Source of the DNA: JBGPLH01 sp041486365 [NCBI: Thermodesulfobacteriota bacterium]
GTDB lineage: Bacteria; JAUYMQ01
Assembly: GCA_041486365.1 (NCBI GenBank)
Contig: JBGPLH010000065.1
Coordinates: 1 to 12,366 of the forward strand
DNA length: 12,366 bases
Direction: 5' to 3'
The notes beneath the pieces were generated by a model that saw only the letters and a program-made list of their open reading frames with translations, had not been told where the DNA came from and did not search any database. The position numbers and the translations under genes are program-made. Of the stretch, positions 1-7,500 are shown piece by piece (the stretch's first letter is position 1; each line of letters opens with the position of its first letter).

Positions 1-1497
1 CAGCTCCAGCTCCGGGTCCTCGCCGGCGTCGAGGGTCAGCGTCACCGAGTTCGCGTCGAGCCGGCAGGCCACCTTGCGCACGACGGCGTTGTGGCTCCGA
101 TCCAGTCCGTCGGCCACGCGCAGCAGCCCCGCGAGCAGATCCACGCGATTGCGATCGGGCGCCGAGAGCTCGCCGAAGGCGTCATGCGATCGCTTCGGGA
201 GCCCACCCCGGTGGTAGCGGGCCAGGCATGCGAGAATCTCGACTTCCCGGGGCGTGAAGCCCGCGAGATCGGCGTGTCGGATCAGGTACATGCCGTGGCG
301 GTGGTGGCGCCGATAGTGGACATGGTAGCCCGCGTCGTGCAACAGGGCGCCGTACTCCAGCAGCTCGCGGTCGGGGGCCTCCAGCGCGTGCAGCTTCTGG
401 GTCCCGTCGAATAGCTGCAATGAAAGCTTCGCCACGTGCTCCCCGTGCTCCGGGTCCGCGTCGTAGCGCCGCGCGCACTCGAGCACGCTCCGGCGGCGAA
501 CGTTGGGCTCCTCCAACTCCCGCTGCAGGCGCTTCCGGTTGCGCGCGATGAAATCGCGCACCACGCCTTCTCGCAGCCCCCGGTCGCAGAGGACCAGCTC
601 GGAAGCCCCGCTGCTCCGGAGCAGCGCCATGACGATCGTCGCGCCCGTGACGAGCTGGTCGGCCCGCAGCGGATCGACCCCCTTGATCCTCGCGCGCTCC
701 TCCTCCGTGGCGGCGACGAGTGCCTTGTGCAGCCGCCGGAACCGCGCCTCGGGAATGTGGTGATTGTTGACCGTCCCGAGCGGCTCGCCCGTCTCCATGA
801 GCTCCGCCATCGCGGCGAGGTTCAGGATGGTTCCGCTCGTTCCCACGACGCGATCGAAGGCAGCCACGTCCTCGGGCTCCCCCGCGGCCTTGCGCGCGGT
901 CTCCGAGAGTGCCTCGATGGCGGACTCCAGGGACTCCTCCGCGTAGCGCTGCATCGCCTCGATCTCGTCGCGACGAGGCGGGTCGCCCATGCGGAAGGTC
1001 TGACCGAGACGCGCCACGCCGAGTTTCAGGCTCGCCACGGCGAGGATCCGGTCCTGCTCGGCAATTCCCAGCTCCACGCTGCCACCGCCGATGTCCGCCA
1101 CGAGCACCCGCTGGCCGCCGAAGTCGATGGCGCGTTGCACGGCGGTGAGGATGAGGCGGGCCTCCACCTCGCCCGAGAGGACCTTCACCCTCAGGCCGGT
1201 GGCGTCGGATACCCGTTCGAGGAACTCGCCTCCGTTCTCCGCCTCGCGCACGGCGCTCGTTGCGACGGCGAGGATCCGTGACGCCCCCTTCTTTTGCGCG
1301 AGGGTGTGGAAGCGTCCGATGGTCTCCAGGCCCCGCGCCATCGTCTCCTGGGAGAGGCGCCCCGTGCGGAAGGTCCCCTGGCCCAGGCGCGTCATGTCCT
1401 TGGCACGGTCGATCACCTGGAAGGAGAGGTCAGGCATGACCTCACCGATGATGAGGTGAACCGAGTTGGTGCCGATGTCCAGGATCGCGAGTTTCAT
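1..1497 (-). CDS. ppx: Ppx/GppA-family exopolyphosphatase, C-terminus beyond window
   Basis: Members of this ASKHA-fold family hydrolyse terminal phosphates of polyphosphate or the 5'-phosphate of pppGpp in the cytoplasm. The 499 visible residues show the family's phosphate-binding loops: DIGTNS at residues 7-12, ATSAVREAEN at 79-88, LSGEVEARL at 107-115 (with the likely catalytic glutamate) and DIGGGSVEL at 135-143. After about residue 310 comes an HD-type helical region containing LLHDAGYHVHYRRHHRHG, as in long exopolyphosphatases of about 500 residues. No stop codon is reached at base 1, so only a short C-terminal piece is probably missing. The ATG at 1497 overlaps the stop of the upstream CHAD gene (ATGA), so translation is probably coupled. 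The pairing with CHAD favours polyphosphate over pppGpp as substrate, but sequence alone does not separate Ppx from GppA. Confidence 0.93.
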   Translation of the reverse strand, partial: MKLAILDIGTNSVHLIIGEVMPDLSFQVIDRAKDMTRLGQGTFRTGRLSQETMARGLETIGRFHTLAQKKGASRILAVATSAVREAENGGEFLERVSDATGLRVKVLSGEVEARLILTAVQRAIDFGGQRVLVADIGGGSVELGIAEQDRILAVASLKLGVARLGQTFRMGDPPRRDEIEAMQRYAEESLESAIEALSETARKAAGEPEDVAAFDRVVGTSGTILNLAAMAELMETGEPLGTVNNHHIPEARFRRLHKALVAATEEERARIKGVDPLRADQLVTGATIVMALLRSSGASELVLCDRGLREGVVRDFIARNRKRLQRELEEPNVRRRSVLECARRYDADPEHGEHVAKLSLQLFDGTQKLHALEAPDRELLEYGALLHDAGYHVHYRRHHRHGMYLIRHADLAGFTPREVEILACLARYHRGGLPKRSHDAFGELSAPDRNRVDLLAGLLRVADGLDRSHNAVVRKVACRLDANSVTLTLDAGEDPELEL

Positions 1498-2387
1498 GAG
1501 ATCGCCAGGGGTTTCGAAAGGGCCGCGTGTGCCGCTTCTCGCATCGCCACGACCCGCGAGAGAGCCACCGCCTCCCGCATCCGGATGTGGCGCACCAGCT
1601 CCTCCATCAGGCCGGCCGCCTCCGCGCTCTGGGCCTCGCACCAGTGCCGGAGCACTTCCAGATCGTGAAGATCACCGAGAGCGTCCTGCATCTCCCGCGC
1701 CGCCCGGATCGCGGGGTTCACGGGCCAGCCGCAGATGCTGCCGCCGGTCTCGAGATGATAGCGAAACTTCTTCGTCGCAATCCGGATCGCATGGAGGCGC
1801 TGCTTGTCCCGCGGGTCGAGCGATGCGGCGGGTCCGGCGCCGTTGGCGCCCCAGAGACGGCCCAGCCGCTTCTCGCGACGCGCCGCCCGCCTCCCGGCCC
1901 GTTTGCTGAGGCCCCCCACGTCGCAGTCGTCGAGACGGCGGGCCAGGGCCTTCAAGTCCCGGCCCAGGGCGTCGAAGTCGGTTTCGCGCACCGCCTTACG
2001 AGCCCGCGTCTGCGAGCGGCCCCGGTCTGCGGCCAGCATGGGGCGGGCGAACTCAGCGGCGTGCCGTACCTCGGGCGACTCCGCGATGATTCGATCGAGG
2101 AGTTCCGTGTTCACGTCGAACTGGCGCAGCTCGCCGAGCGCCGCCGTGATGTTTCGGACCCGCCGGGAAGCCCGGCGGCGCCGGCGCGCGGGGAGGTCCT
2201 TCCTGAGAAACGCGAGCGCCGCGCGGATCCTGCGGGATGTCACCCGCATATCGTGCACCGCATCCGCGCTATTGCCCGCCAGCACGCCTTCCTCGTGGCG
2301 GGTCATGTCGCGCAGAGACCGACGCAGGAAATCACCGGGAGTCCGGGTCCTCGGCCCGGCGCCGTTCGTGCCCGTGCGGGAAGCCAT
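1494..2387 (-). CDS. CHAD-domain protein (predicted polyphosphate binding)
   Basis: This 297-residue, Arg/Lys-rich, all-helical protein carries the two half-repeats of a CHAD domain. The first has HDMRVTSRRIR (His45, Arg48, Arg52, Arg53, Arg55) and the second HAIRIATKKFRY (His199, Arg202, Lys206, Lys207, Arg209), followed by the typical LGDLHDLEVL at 237-246. CHAD domains form a basic channel that binds polyphosphate and often target proteins to polyphosphate granules. No CYTH or other catalytic domain is fused, so this is a stand-alone CHAD protein. It is the first gene of a two-gene unit with the exopolyphosphatase and overlaps it by four bases. The ATG at 2387 has only a weak Shine-Dalgarno sequence, but no in-frame ATG lies upstream before a stop. 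The family call is firm; the role in recruiting the phosphatase or storing its substrate is inference. Confidence 0.92.
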   Translation of the reverse strand: MASRTGTNGAGPRTRTPGDFLRRSLRDMTRHEEGVLAGNSADAVHDMRVTSRRIRAALAFLRKDLPARRRRRASRRVRNITAALGELRQFDVNTELLDRIIAESPEVRHAAEFARPMLAADRGRSQTRARKAVRETDFDALGRDLKALARRLDDCDVGGLSKRAGRRAARREKRLGRLWGANGAGPAASLDPRDKQRLHAIRIATKKFRYHLETGGSICGWPVNPAIRAAREMQDALGDLHDLEVLRHWCEAQSAEAAGLMEELVRHIRMREAVALSRVVAMREAAHAALSKPLAIS

Positions 2388-2516
2388 CGGAATCGCACCA
2401 GAGGGGGACGCCCGACCGAGGCCCGCCGAGGCGCGATGGTCGCCAGGGGGAGCGGGACCTGCGGGAGGCAGGGTGACCTCAATCTATCATGCCGTCGGAG
2501 GCGAACGAAAGACGCC

Positions 2517-2540
2517 CGGATTCGCAGATTCGCGAATCCG
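2517..2540. promoter_or_regulatory. Perfect inverted repeat, possible operator
   Basis: CGGATTCGC at 2517-2525 is repeated as its exact reverse complement at 2532-2540, a 9-base stem around a 6-base spacer. Within it, GATTCGCGAATC (2527-2538) is itself a perfect 12-base palindrome, and GATTCGC occurs as a direct repeat at 2519 and 2527, eight bases apart. No T-run follows on either strand, so a terminator is unlikely. About 130 bases upstream of the CHAD start, it could be a dimeric repressor site; that is inference. Confidence 0.4.
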
Positions 2541-2617
2541 ACCTTTCTTGTCCGGCGTCGGGGTTGGGAGCCCCCTCCTGCAGCCCGAGCAGGCTGCCGG
2601 GATCCGGCCATCCGGCG

Positions 2618-2653
2618 TTAGAGCCATCTAATCGGGGTCTGTGGAAGGTCTAA
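2618..2653. repeat. TTAGA/TCTAA short repeat cluster
   Basis: TTAGA (2618-2622) faces TCTAA (2627-2631) across four bases, and TCTAA recurs at 2649-2653, 22 bases later or about two helical turns. The spacing is compatible with cooperative protein binding upstream of the small secreted-protein gene, but the units are short and could be chance. Confidence 0.25.
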
Positions 2654-2777
2654 CCTGCCGGCCGCTAAGGTGCGACTCAACAGGTCCGGGGGGCGGGCCG
2701 GAAACACCACGCACGAACCAAGGAGAATCGCCAGGACAGCCCGATCCCCTCGAGCAATACCCAAACCCATTCATATG

Positions 2778-2785
2778 AAGGAGGA
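2778..2785 (+). promoter_or_regulatory. Strong Shine-Dalgarno sequence of the small secreted-protein gene
   Basis: AAGGAGGA ends six bases before the ATG at 2792. It is the strongest ribosome binding site in the window, fixes this start and suggests high expression. Confidence 0.85.
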
Positions 2786-2791
2786 GCCACG

Positions 2792-3247
2792 ATGCGAAAG
2801 CTCGTGCTCATGATGTCCGTTGGCGCGCTGGCCGTTCTTTTCTCCGCCGGCGCCTTCGCGGAGGACGCTACCACGCCCTCCGCCCCCCAGACCACTCCCC
2901 AGGCCGCTCCCGCCCCGCAGGGATCCATGCTCCAGGGCGCTCAGAGCACGAGCAAGGCCACCAGCGCGCAGCCGATCCACACGCACGCCCGCCATCATCA
3001 TCGCAAGGCGATGACGAACGGGAGCGCGAAGGCGACGAGCACCGGCGGCGGGAAGAGCCCGGAGGCGGCCGCTTCTTCCGCGGCTTCGTCGCCGAGCAAG
3101 GTGGCGATGGCGTCGCACACCACCACCCGGCATCACCACCGGACGCATCACAAGTCCACAGCGAAGTCGCCGACGGGCGCCCCGGCGCCGGGCGCGGCTC
3201 CGATGGACCAGACGAGCCCATCCACGCCGCCGTCCAGCGTGAAGTAA
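2792..3247 (+). CDS. Small secreted His/Ala/Pro/Thr-rich protein, unknown function
   Basis: This 151-residue protein belongs to no family I recognise. It begins with a clear signal peptide: MRKL, a hydrophobic core, then an AFA cleavage site near residue 23. The mature part is low complexity, rich in Ala, Ser, Thr, Pro and Lys. It has two histidine clusters, HTHARHHHRK and the longer TTTRHHHRTHHK, which could bind metal ions, and no cysteine. It is predicted to be exported and mostly disordered. A strong AAGGAGGA site and a dedicated terminator at 3304-3333 point to an abundant single-gene transcript. The His clusters suggest metal buffering or binding to acidic surfaces or polymers; neither is shown. 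That the frame is coding is well supported by start, signal peptide and terminator placement. Confidence 0.82.
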   Translation: MRKLVLMMSVGALAVLFSAGAFAEDATTPSAPQTTPQAAPAPQGSMLQGAQSTSKATSAQPIHTHARHHHRKAMTNGSAKATSTGGGKSPEAAASSAASSPSKVAMASHTTTRHHHRTHHKSTAKSPTGAPAPGAAPMDQTSPSTPPSSVK

Positions 3248-3256
3248 ACCGGACGT

Positions 3257-3283
3257 GGCCTTCCCGCTCCCCGCGGGAAGGCC
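3257..3283 (+). repeat. Perfect 11-bp hairpin after the secreted-protein gene
   Basis: GGCCTTCCCGC (3257-3267) pairs perfectly with GCGGGAAGGCC (3273-3283) around a five-base loop, starting nine bases after the stop codon. No T-run follows, so it is not a standard terminator; it may protect the mRNA 3' end or aid the terminator just downstream. Confidence 0.6.
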
Positions 3284-3303
3284 GCAGAGGGGACGATCCA
3301 AAG

Positions 3304-3333
3304 GAAGAGACCCGAAAGGGTCTCTTCTTTTTT
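3304..3333 (+). terminator. Intrinsic terminator with GAAA tetraloop
   Basis: GAAGAGACCC (3304-3313) pairs with GGGTCTCTTC (3318-3327) around a GAAA loop, and six T residues follow at 3328-3333. This is a textbook Rho-independent terminator. It ends the small secreted-protein transcript and isolates it from the next genes, which therefore probably have their own promoter between 3334 and 3430. Confidence 0.92.
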
Positions 3334-3439
3334 CGGGCGCGCGGCCGGCTGGCCTCCTCCGAAGGGCCGTGTTAGCCTCCGAACAACGGGCTCAGGTCCC
3401 ACGCGAAGGGGGCCGGCGCGATTGGGAAAGGAAGGGTCG

Positions 3440-3637
3440 ATGGCCGAGATCAAGCGCCGCCGCTGCATGGTCTGCGCGAAGGAGTTCGAGATGGGCGGAT
3501 CCATCTGCGACGCGTGCAACGCCCAGATCCGCGGGGAGGCGGTCGGTAAGAAGGAAGGGCTGCGCAAGGAAGCGGAGAAGGAGATCAAGCGCGCCGGCGT
3601 TGCCCCGGACACGCACAAGACGGAGAAGGGCAAGTGA
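3440..3637 (+). CDS. 65-residue double-CxxC zinc-ribbon-like protein
   Basis: This small cytoplasmic protein has CMVC at residues 9-12 and CDAC at 24-27, spaced like the two knuckles of a short zinc ribbon, followed by a Lys/Glu-rich helix and tail (KKEGLRKEAEKEIKRAG). The ATG at 3440 is chosen because AAGGAAGGG lies just upstream (3428-3436); an in-frame TTG at 3422 would add six residues but lacks such a site. Its stop overlaps the GTG of the next gene (GTGA), so the two are probably translated together. Zinc binding follows from the cysteine pattern; the partner, possibly nucleic acid or protein, is unknown. It could be a regulator or accessory factor for the lyase-family enzyme that follows. 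Confidence 0.8.
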   Translation: MAEIKRRRCMVCAKEFEMGGSICDACNAQIRGEAVGKKEGLRKEAEKEIKRAGVAPDTHKTEKGK

Positions 3638-4497
3638 GCCGGGGGCGCGTCCACGACCTCATCGCGGCGCACGGGACCCTCATCTTCCCCGGTGTGTACG
3701 ACGCGCTCTCCGCGAAGCTCGTCGAGCGGGCCGGTTTCGAGATGGCGTTCATTTCGGGCTACAGCGTCTCGGCGGCGCGCCTCGGGGAGCCCGACTTCGG
3801 CCTCCTCACGCAGAGCGAGATCGTGGACGCGGCCCGCACGGTCTGCCGCGCGGTGCGCGTGCCGGTGATCGTGGACGCCGATACGGGCTACGGCAATCCG
3901 CTCAACGTCATCCGCACCGTGCGGGACCTGATCGACGCGGGTGCGGCCGGGATGTTCCTCGAGGACCAGGTCTGGCCCAAGCGCTGCGGCCACATGCGGG
4001 GGAAGAAGGTCATCCCCCTGGAGGAATACCTGCCGAAGATCCGTGCCGCGGTGGATGTCCGTGGCGATCGGGACTTCTTCATCGTGGCGCGCACCGACGC
4101 GCGACAGGCGGTGGGGCTGGACGAGGCGATACGCCGCGTGAACGCGGCGCGGGAGGCCGGGGCCGACGCGGCCTTCGTGGAGGCGCCCGCCTCCATCGAC
4201 GAGATGCGCGAGGTGGCCCTGCGCGTGCCCGGCCCCCTCGTCGCCAACATGCTCGAGCGGGGCGTGACGCCGCTGCTCGACCGCAGGGAGCTGGCCGATC
4301 TCGGCTACGCTCTCGCCGTCTGTCCGCTCTCGGGGATCTACGCGGCCGCGAAGGCCATGAAGGAGATCTTTTCACACCTGCGTGAGGAGGGGACGACGCG
4401 GCACACGCTTGACCGGCTGCTCCCCTTCGACGAGTTCAACGCTCTCGTGGGGCTCGAGGAGAAGTACGCGCTCGACGCGAAGTACGCGCCGGACTGA
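3634..4497 (+). CDS. Isocitrate lyase/PEP mutase superfamily enzyme, probably a C-C lyase
   Basis: This 287-residue (beta/alpha)8 enzyme has the superfamily signatures in order: SGYS (41-44), DADTGYG (81-87, Mg2+-binding aspartates), ED at 110-111, KRCGH (116-120, Cys118) and VARTDA (151-156). Length matches 2-methylisocitrate lyase (PrpB), 2,3-dimethylmalate lyase, carboxyphosphonoenolpyruvate mutase and oxaloacetate decarboxylase relatives. The intact K-R-C-G-H loop places the catalytic cysteine as in true lyases that split a 2-hydroxy tri- or dicarboxylate into pyruvate or glyoxylate plus succinate or a similar acid. PEP mutases and oxaloacetate decarboxylases lack it. No prpC, prpD or phosphonate genes are adjacent, so the substrate is open. 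The GTG at 3634 overlaps the previous stop, with GGAGAAGGG at 3622-3630 as ribosome binding site. Confidence 0.92.
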   Translation: MSRGRVHDLIAAHGTLIFPGVYDALSAKLVERAGFEMAFISGYSVSAARLGEPDFGLLTQSEIVDAARTVCRAVRVPVIVDADTGYGNPLNVIRTVRDLIDAGAAGMFLEDQVWPKRCGHMRGKKVIPLEEYLPKIRAAVDVRGDRDFFIVARTDARQAVGLDEAIRRVNAAREAGADAAFVEAPASIDEMREVALRVPGPLVANMLERGVTPLLDRRELADLGYALAVCPLSGIYAAAKAMKEIFSHLREEGTTRHTLDRLLPFDEFNALVGLEEKYALDAKYAPD

Positions 4498-4551
4498 TCC
4501 ACGCGCCCCTCCGCCCGCTCCTTCTTCCCGGCCCGGAAAGGATGTCGCGGC

Positions 4552-7500
4552 GTGGCTCCTTGCAAGCGACGCCACAGCGCCGCCTGGATCCTCGCGGCGG
4601 TGCTCTGCCTGCCGCGCCCCGCGGGCGCGGTGTCCGGCCCTGATTCCACCGTCGTCATTGCCAACGCGAACATCCCCGAGAGCGTCGCCCTCGCACAGCA
4701 CTACGCGAAGAAGCGCCAGGTCCCCTCGAAGCAGATCTGCGCGCTGGATCTTCCGATTCCGCCCTACGACCCGACACCGATCCCGCCTGATTCTCCCTGG
4801 TACGTGAAGACGGACGTCATCACCGTTCCCCAGTACACGACCTACGTGCAGGGGGCGCTCCAGACCTGCCTCGGCGAGCGGGCGCTCGCGCGGATCGATT
4901 CGGCCGTCATCATGCGGGGCGTCCCGCTTCAGGTCGCGATCTCCCTTCCGGGCGAGCCGCCGCCGGGCGTCTCCTTCGCGGCGGCCCTCTCGCTCTGGAA
5001 GTCCACGACCATGGACGGCCAGGCGCTCCTCGGCCAGAACCCCAAGCTCCTCCAGCCCATCTGCGGAGCGACCGAGTACAACTGCATCGCGCGCTGGCGC
5101 TCGGCGCTCCGTGACGCGGCGAGCGTCGTCGGGCCGGGCTGGTCGGCCGTGGCCCTCTCGGAGGACGGCGTGCCCTACACCGAGCGGCCGCTGCTCGTGA
5201 CGATGCTCCACGGCCTGTCCTACGGCGTGGACTCGGCGGGCAACGAGCTCACGGGACAGCTCGGGCCGGCGAAGGGGCTGCTCGACAGCGCGCTCACCGC
5301 CGAGCAGCAGGGCGGAGCCACCGGAAAGTTCCTCTTCATGCGCAACCCGGCCGACCCGGGGCGGTCCGCGCTCGACGCCGAGTACGACGGCGTCATCGCG
5401 GGCCTTGCCGCGCGAGGCCTGACCAACGCCCAGGCGGTGGATCACAGCACGTCGCTCACCGGCGAGACGCTCGCGTCGTTCTTCGTCGGATCCGTGAACC
5501 TCGGTCCGTACGATCCCGTCGGCGGCTCCTCGACGATCGAGGGGAACACCTACGCGCCGGGCTCCCTCGTCGACAATCTGACCAGCGCGGGCGCGAGCCC
5601 CGTCAAATTCGACCCCGCCTGCGTCTGTCCGCCCGTGGGCCCCTGCGGCTGCTACGCGATCCCCAACCAGCCCTCGATCGCGCGGTGGGTGGCCAAGGGG
5701 GTGGCGGGAGTCCACGGCACCGTCCACGAGCCGCGTTCGAACGCCTTTCCCTCGCGCCGTTTGATCCTCGACTACGTCGACGGCGCGACGCTTGCCGAGG
5801 CGTTCCACCGGAACATCCCCTACGCCTACTGGAAGAACCTCGTGCTCGGCGATCCCATGGCGGCGCCCTACACGACGCGCCCCATCGTGGTGCTCGAGCA
5901 CGCGGACACGAGCCAGCCGATCCAGGAGGGCGAGGATGTGAGCGGGACGATTCAGGCGCGCGTCTCAGCCACTGATCCCGCCGGGCGCGGGATCGCGAAG
6001 GTCACGCTCCTCGTGAACGGCGTCGAGGTTGCGAGCGCGAACGGGAGCACGCTCACCGCATGCGTGGGCGCCGACGTGACCGGCGTGCAGCTCCTCGCGG
6101 TGGCGCAGGTTGGCGCGAGCGGGGGCCCTGGGCCGGGGAACTTCAGACCGAAGGGATGGATCGAGCGCCACATCGATGCGGGCGCGGGACCCGCGGCGGC
6201 GCCTTGCCCGCCCGCGATGTTCAGCGCCATCCCGGGGAACGGATCGGCGACGGTGAAGTGGGAGAAGGCGCCCGGCGGCGGGAGTCCCCTCACGGGTTAC
6301 ACGGTCACCGCGTCGCCGGGCGGGCAGTCCGCGTCGGTGGGCGCGAGCGCGTCGAGCGCCGTCGTCTCCAGCCTCACGAACGGGACAAGCTACACGTTCA
6401 CCGTGACGGCCCAGAACGCCCTCGGAACGAGCGCGCCGTCCGCGCCTTCGAACGCGGTCACGCCCGCGGCGGTGCCCGGTGCGCCTGGAAACGTCACGGC
6501 GGCGGTCGACTACGAGTCCGGGCGCGTCACCTGGAGCGCTCCGGCTTCCGACGGCGGGAGCCCGATCACGGGCTACTCGATCACGTCGAGCCCGGGGAAC
6601 TTCACCGTGCTTGCCGGGGAGAGCGCCACGAGCGCGGTCGTGCGCGGGCTCACGAACGGCACGGCGTACACGTTCTCCGTGAACGCGTCGAACGCCGTGG
6701 GCGCCGGTCCCGCCACGGTGTCGAACGCCGCGACCCCCGCGAACCTCCCGGGCGCGCCGGCGATGGGCGCGGCCACGCTCGGAACGGGATCGGTGACCGT
6801 GACATGGACGCCGCCCGGCTCCGACGGCGGGGCCCCGATTCTCGGATTTCGCGTGGAGGCGATCCGCAACATCGATACCGTCGCGGGAGACGGGACGACC
6901 GCCGTCCTCGCATACCCCGACGGCGTGGCGGTGGACGCCTCGGGTGCGGTGTACATCGCCGACCTGGGTTACGGTCTCGTGCGAAAACTCGTCGGGAGCA
7001 CCCTGAGTGTGGTGGCGGGTGGCGGATCGGGAAGCCTCGGCGACGGCGGGCCCGCCACGAGCGCCACGCTTTCCGATCCGACGCGCGTCGCCCTCGACGG
7101 CAACGGGAATCTCTTCATCGCCGACGCGGGTCACCATCGTATCCGGAAGGTGGACCTCGCAAACGGCGTGATCACGACCGTGGCGGGCGACGGCGTGCCG
7201 GGCTTCGGCGGCGACGGGGGGCCGGCGACCTCGGCCCACCTGAACGCGCCCATTGAAGTGGCCCTGTCCGGAAACACGCTCTACATCGCGGACCGGGACA
7301 ACCATCGTGTCCGCCGCGTCGATCTGTCGCTCGGAACTATCACGACCGCCGCCGGAGATGGAATGCCCGGCTACGGCGGCGACGGAGGCCCCGCGGCGGC
7401 GGCGCATCTGTGGTATCCGGAGGGGGTCGCCCTGGACGGCAGCACGCTGTACGTGGTGGACACGGGGAACGGCCGCGTGCGGAAAGTGTCGGTCGCGGGA

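Larger units (their letters stand above)
2388..2777. other. Divergent intergenic region with palindrome and short repeats
   Basis: This stretch of about 390 bases separates the leftward CHAD-ppx pair from the rightward small secreted-protein gene and should hold both promoters. I see no credible gene; open frames here lack ribosome binding sites and homology. It holds a palindromic element at 2517-2540 and a small TTAGA/TCTAA repeat cluster at 2618-2653. An AT-richer patch near 2480-2492 could supply a -10 element for the leftward unit, but no convincing -35/-10 pair can be assigned in either direction. The leader from about 2655 is GC-rich with a possible CCGGCC/GGCCGG pairing, but it matches no riboswitch class I recognise. 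Confidence 0.6.

Noticed and set aside
436-1281. Long plus-strand open frame opposite ppx (281 codons) and similar frames opposite the CHAD gene
   Set aside because: The minus strand carries clear Ppx and CHAD motifs. The opposite frames are His/Arg/Pro-rich, lack ribosome binding sites and are the expected open shadows in GC-rich DNA.
2655-2777. Riboswitch in the leader of the secreted-protein gene
   Set aside because: Some GC-rich pairing is possible, but no conserved core of any riboswitch class I know is visible and there is no leader terminator.
3422-3439. TTG start for the small CxxC protein
   Set aside because: The ATG at 3440 has the purine-rich ribosome binding site directly upstream; the TTG has none.
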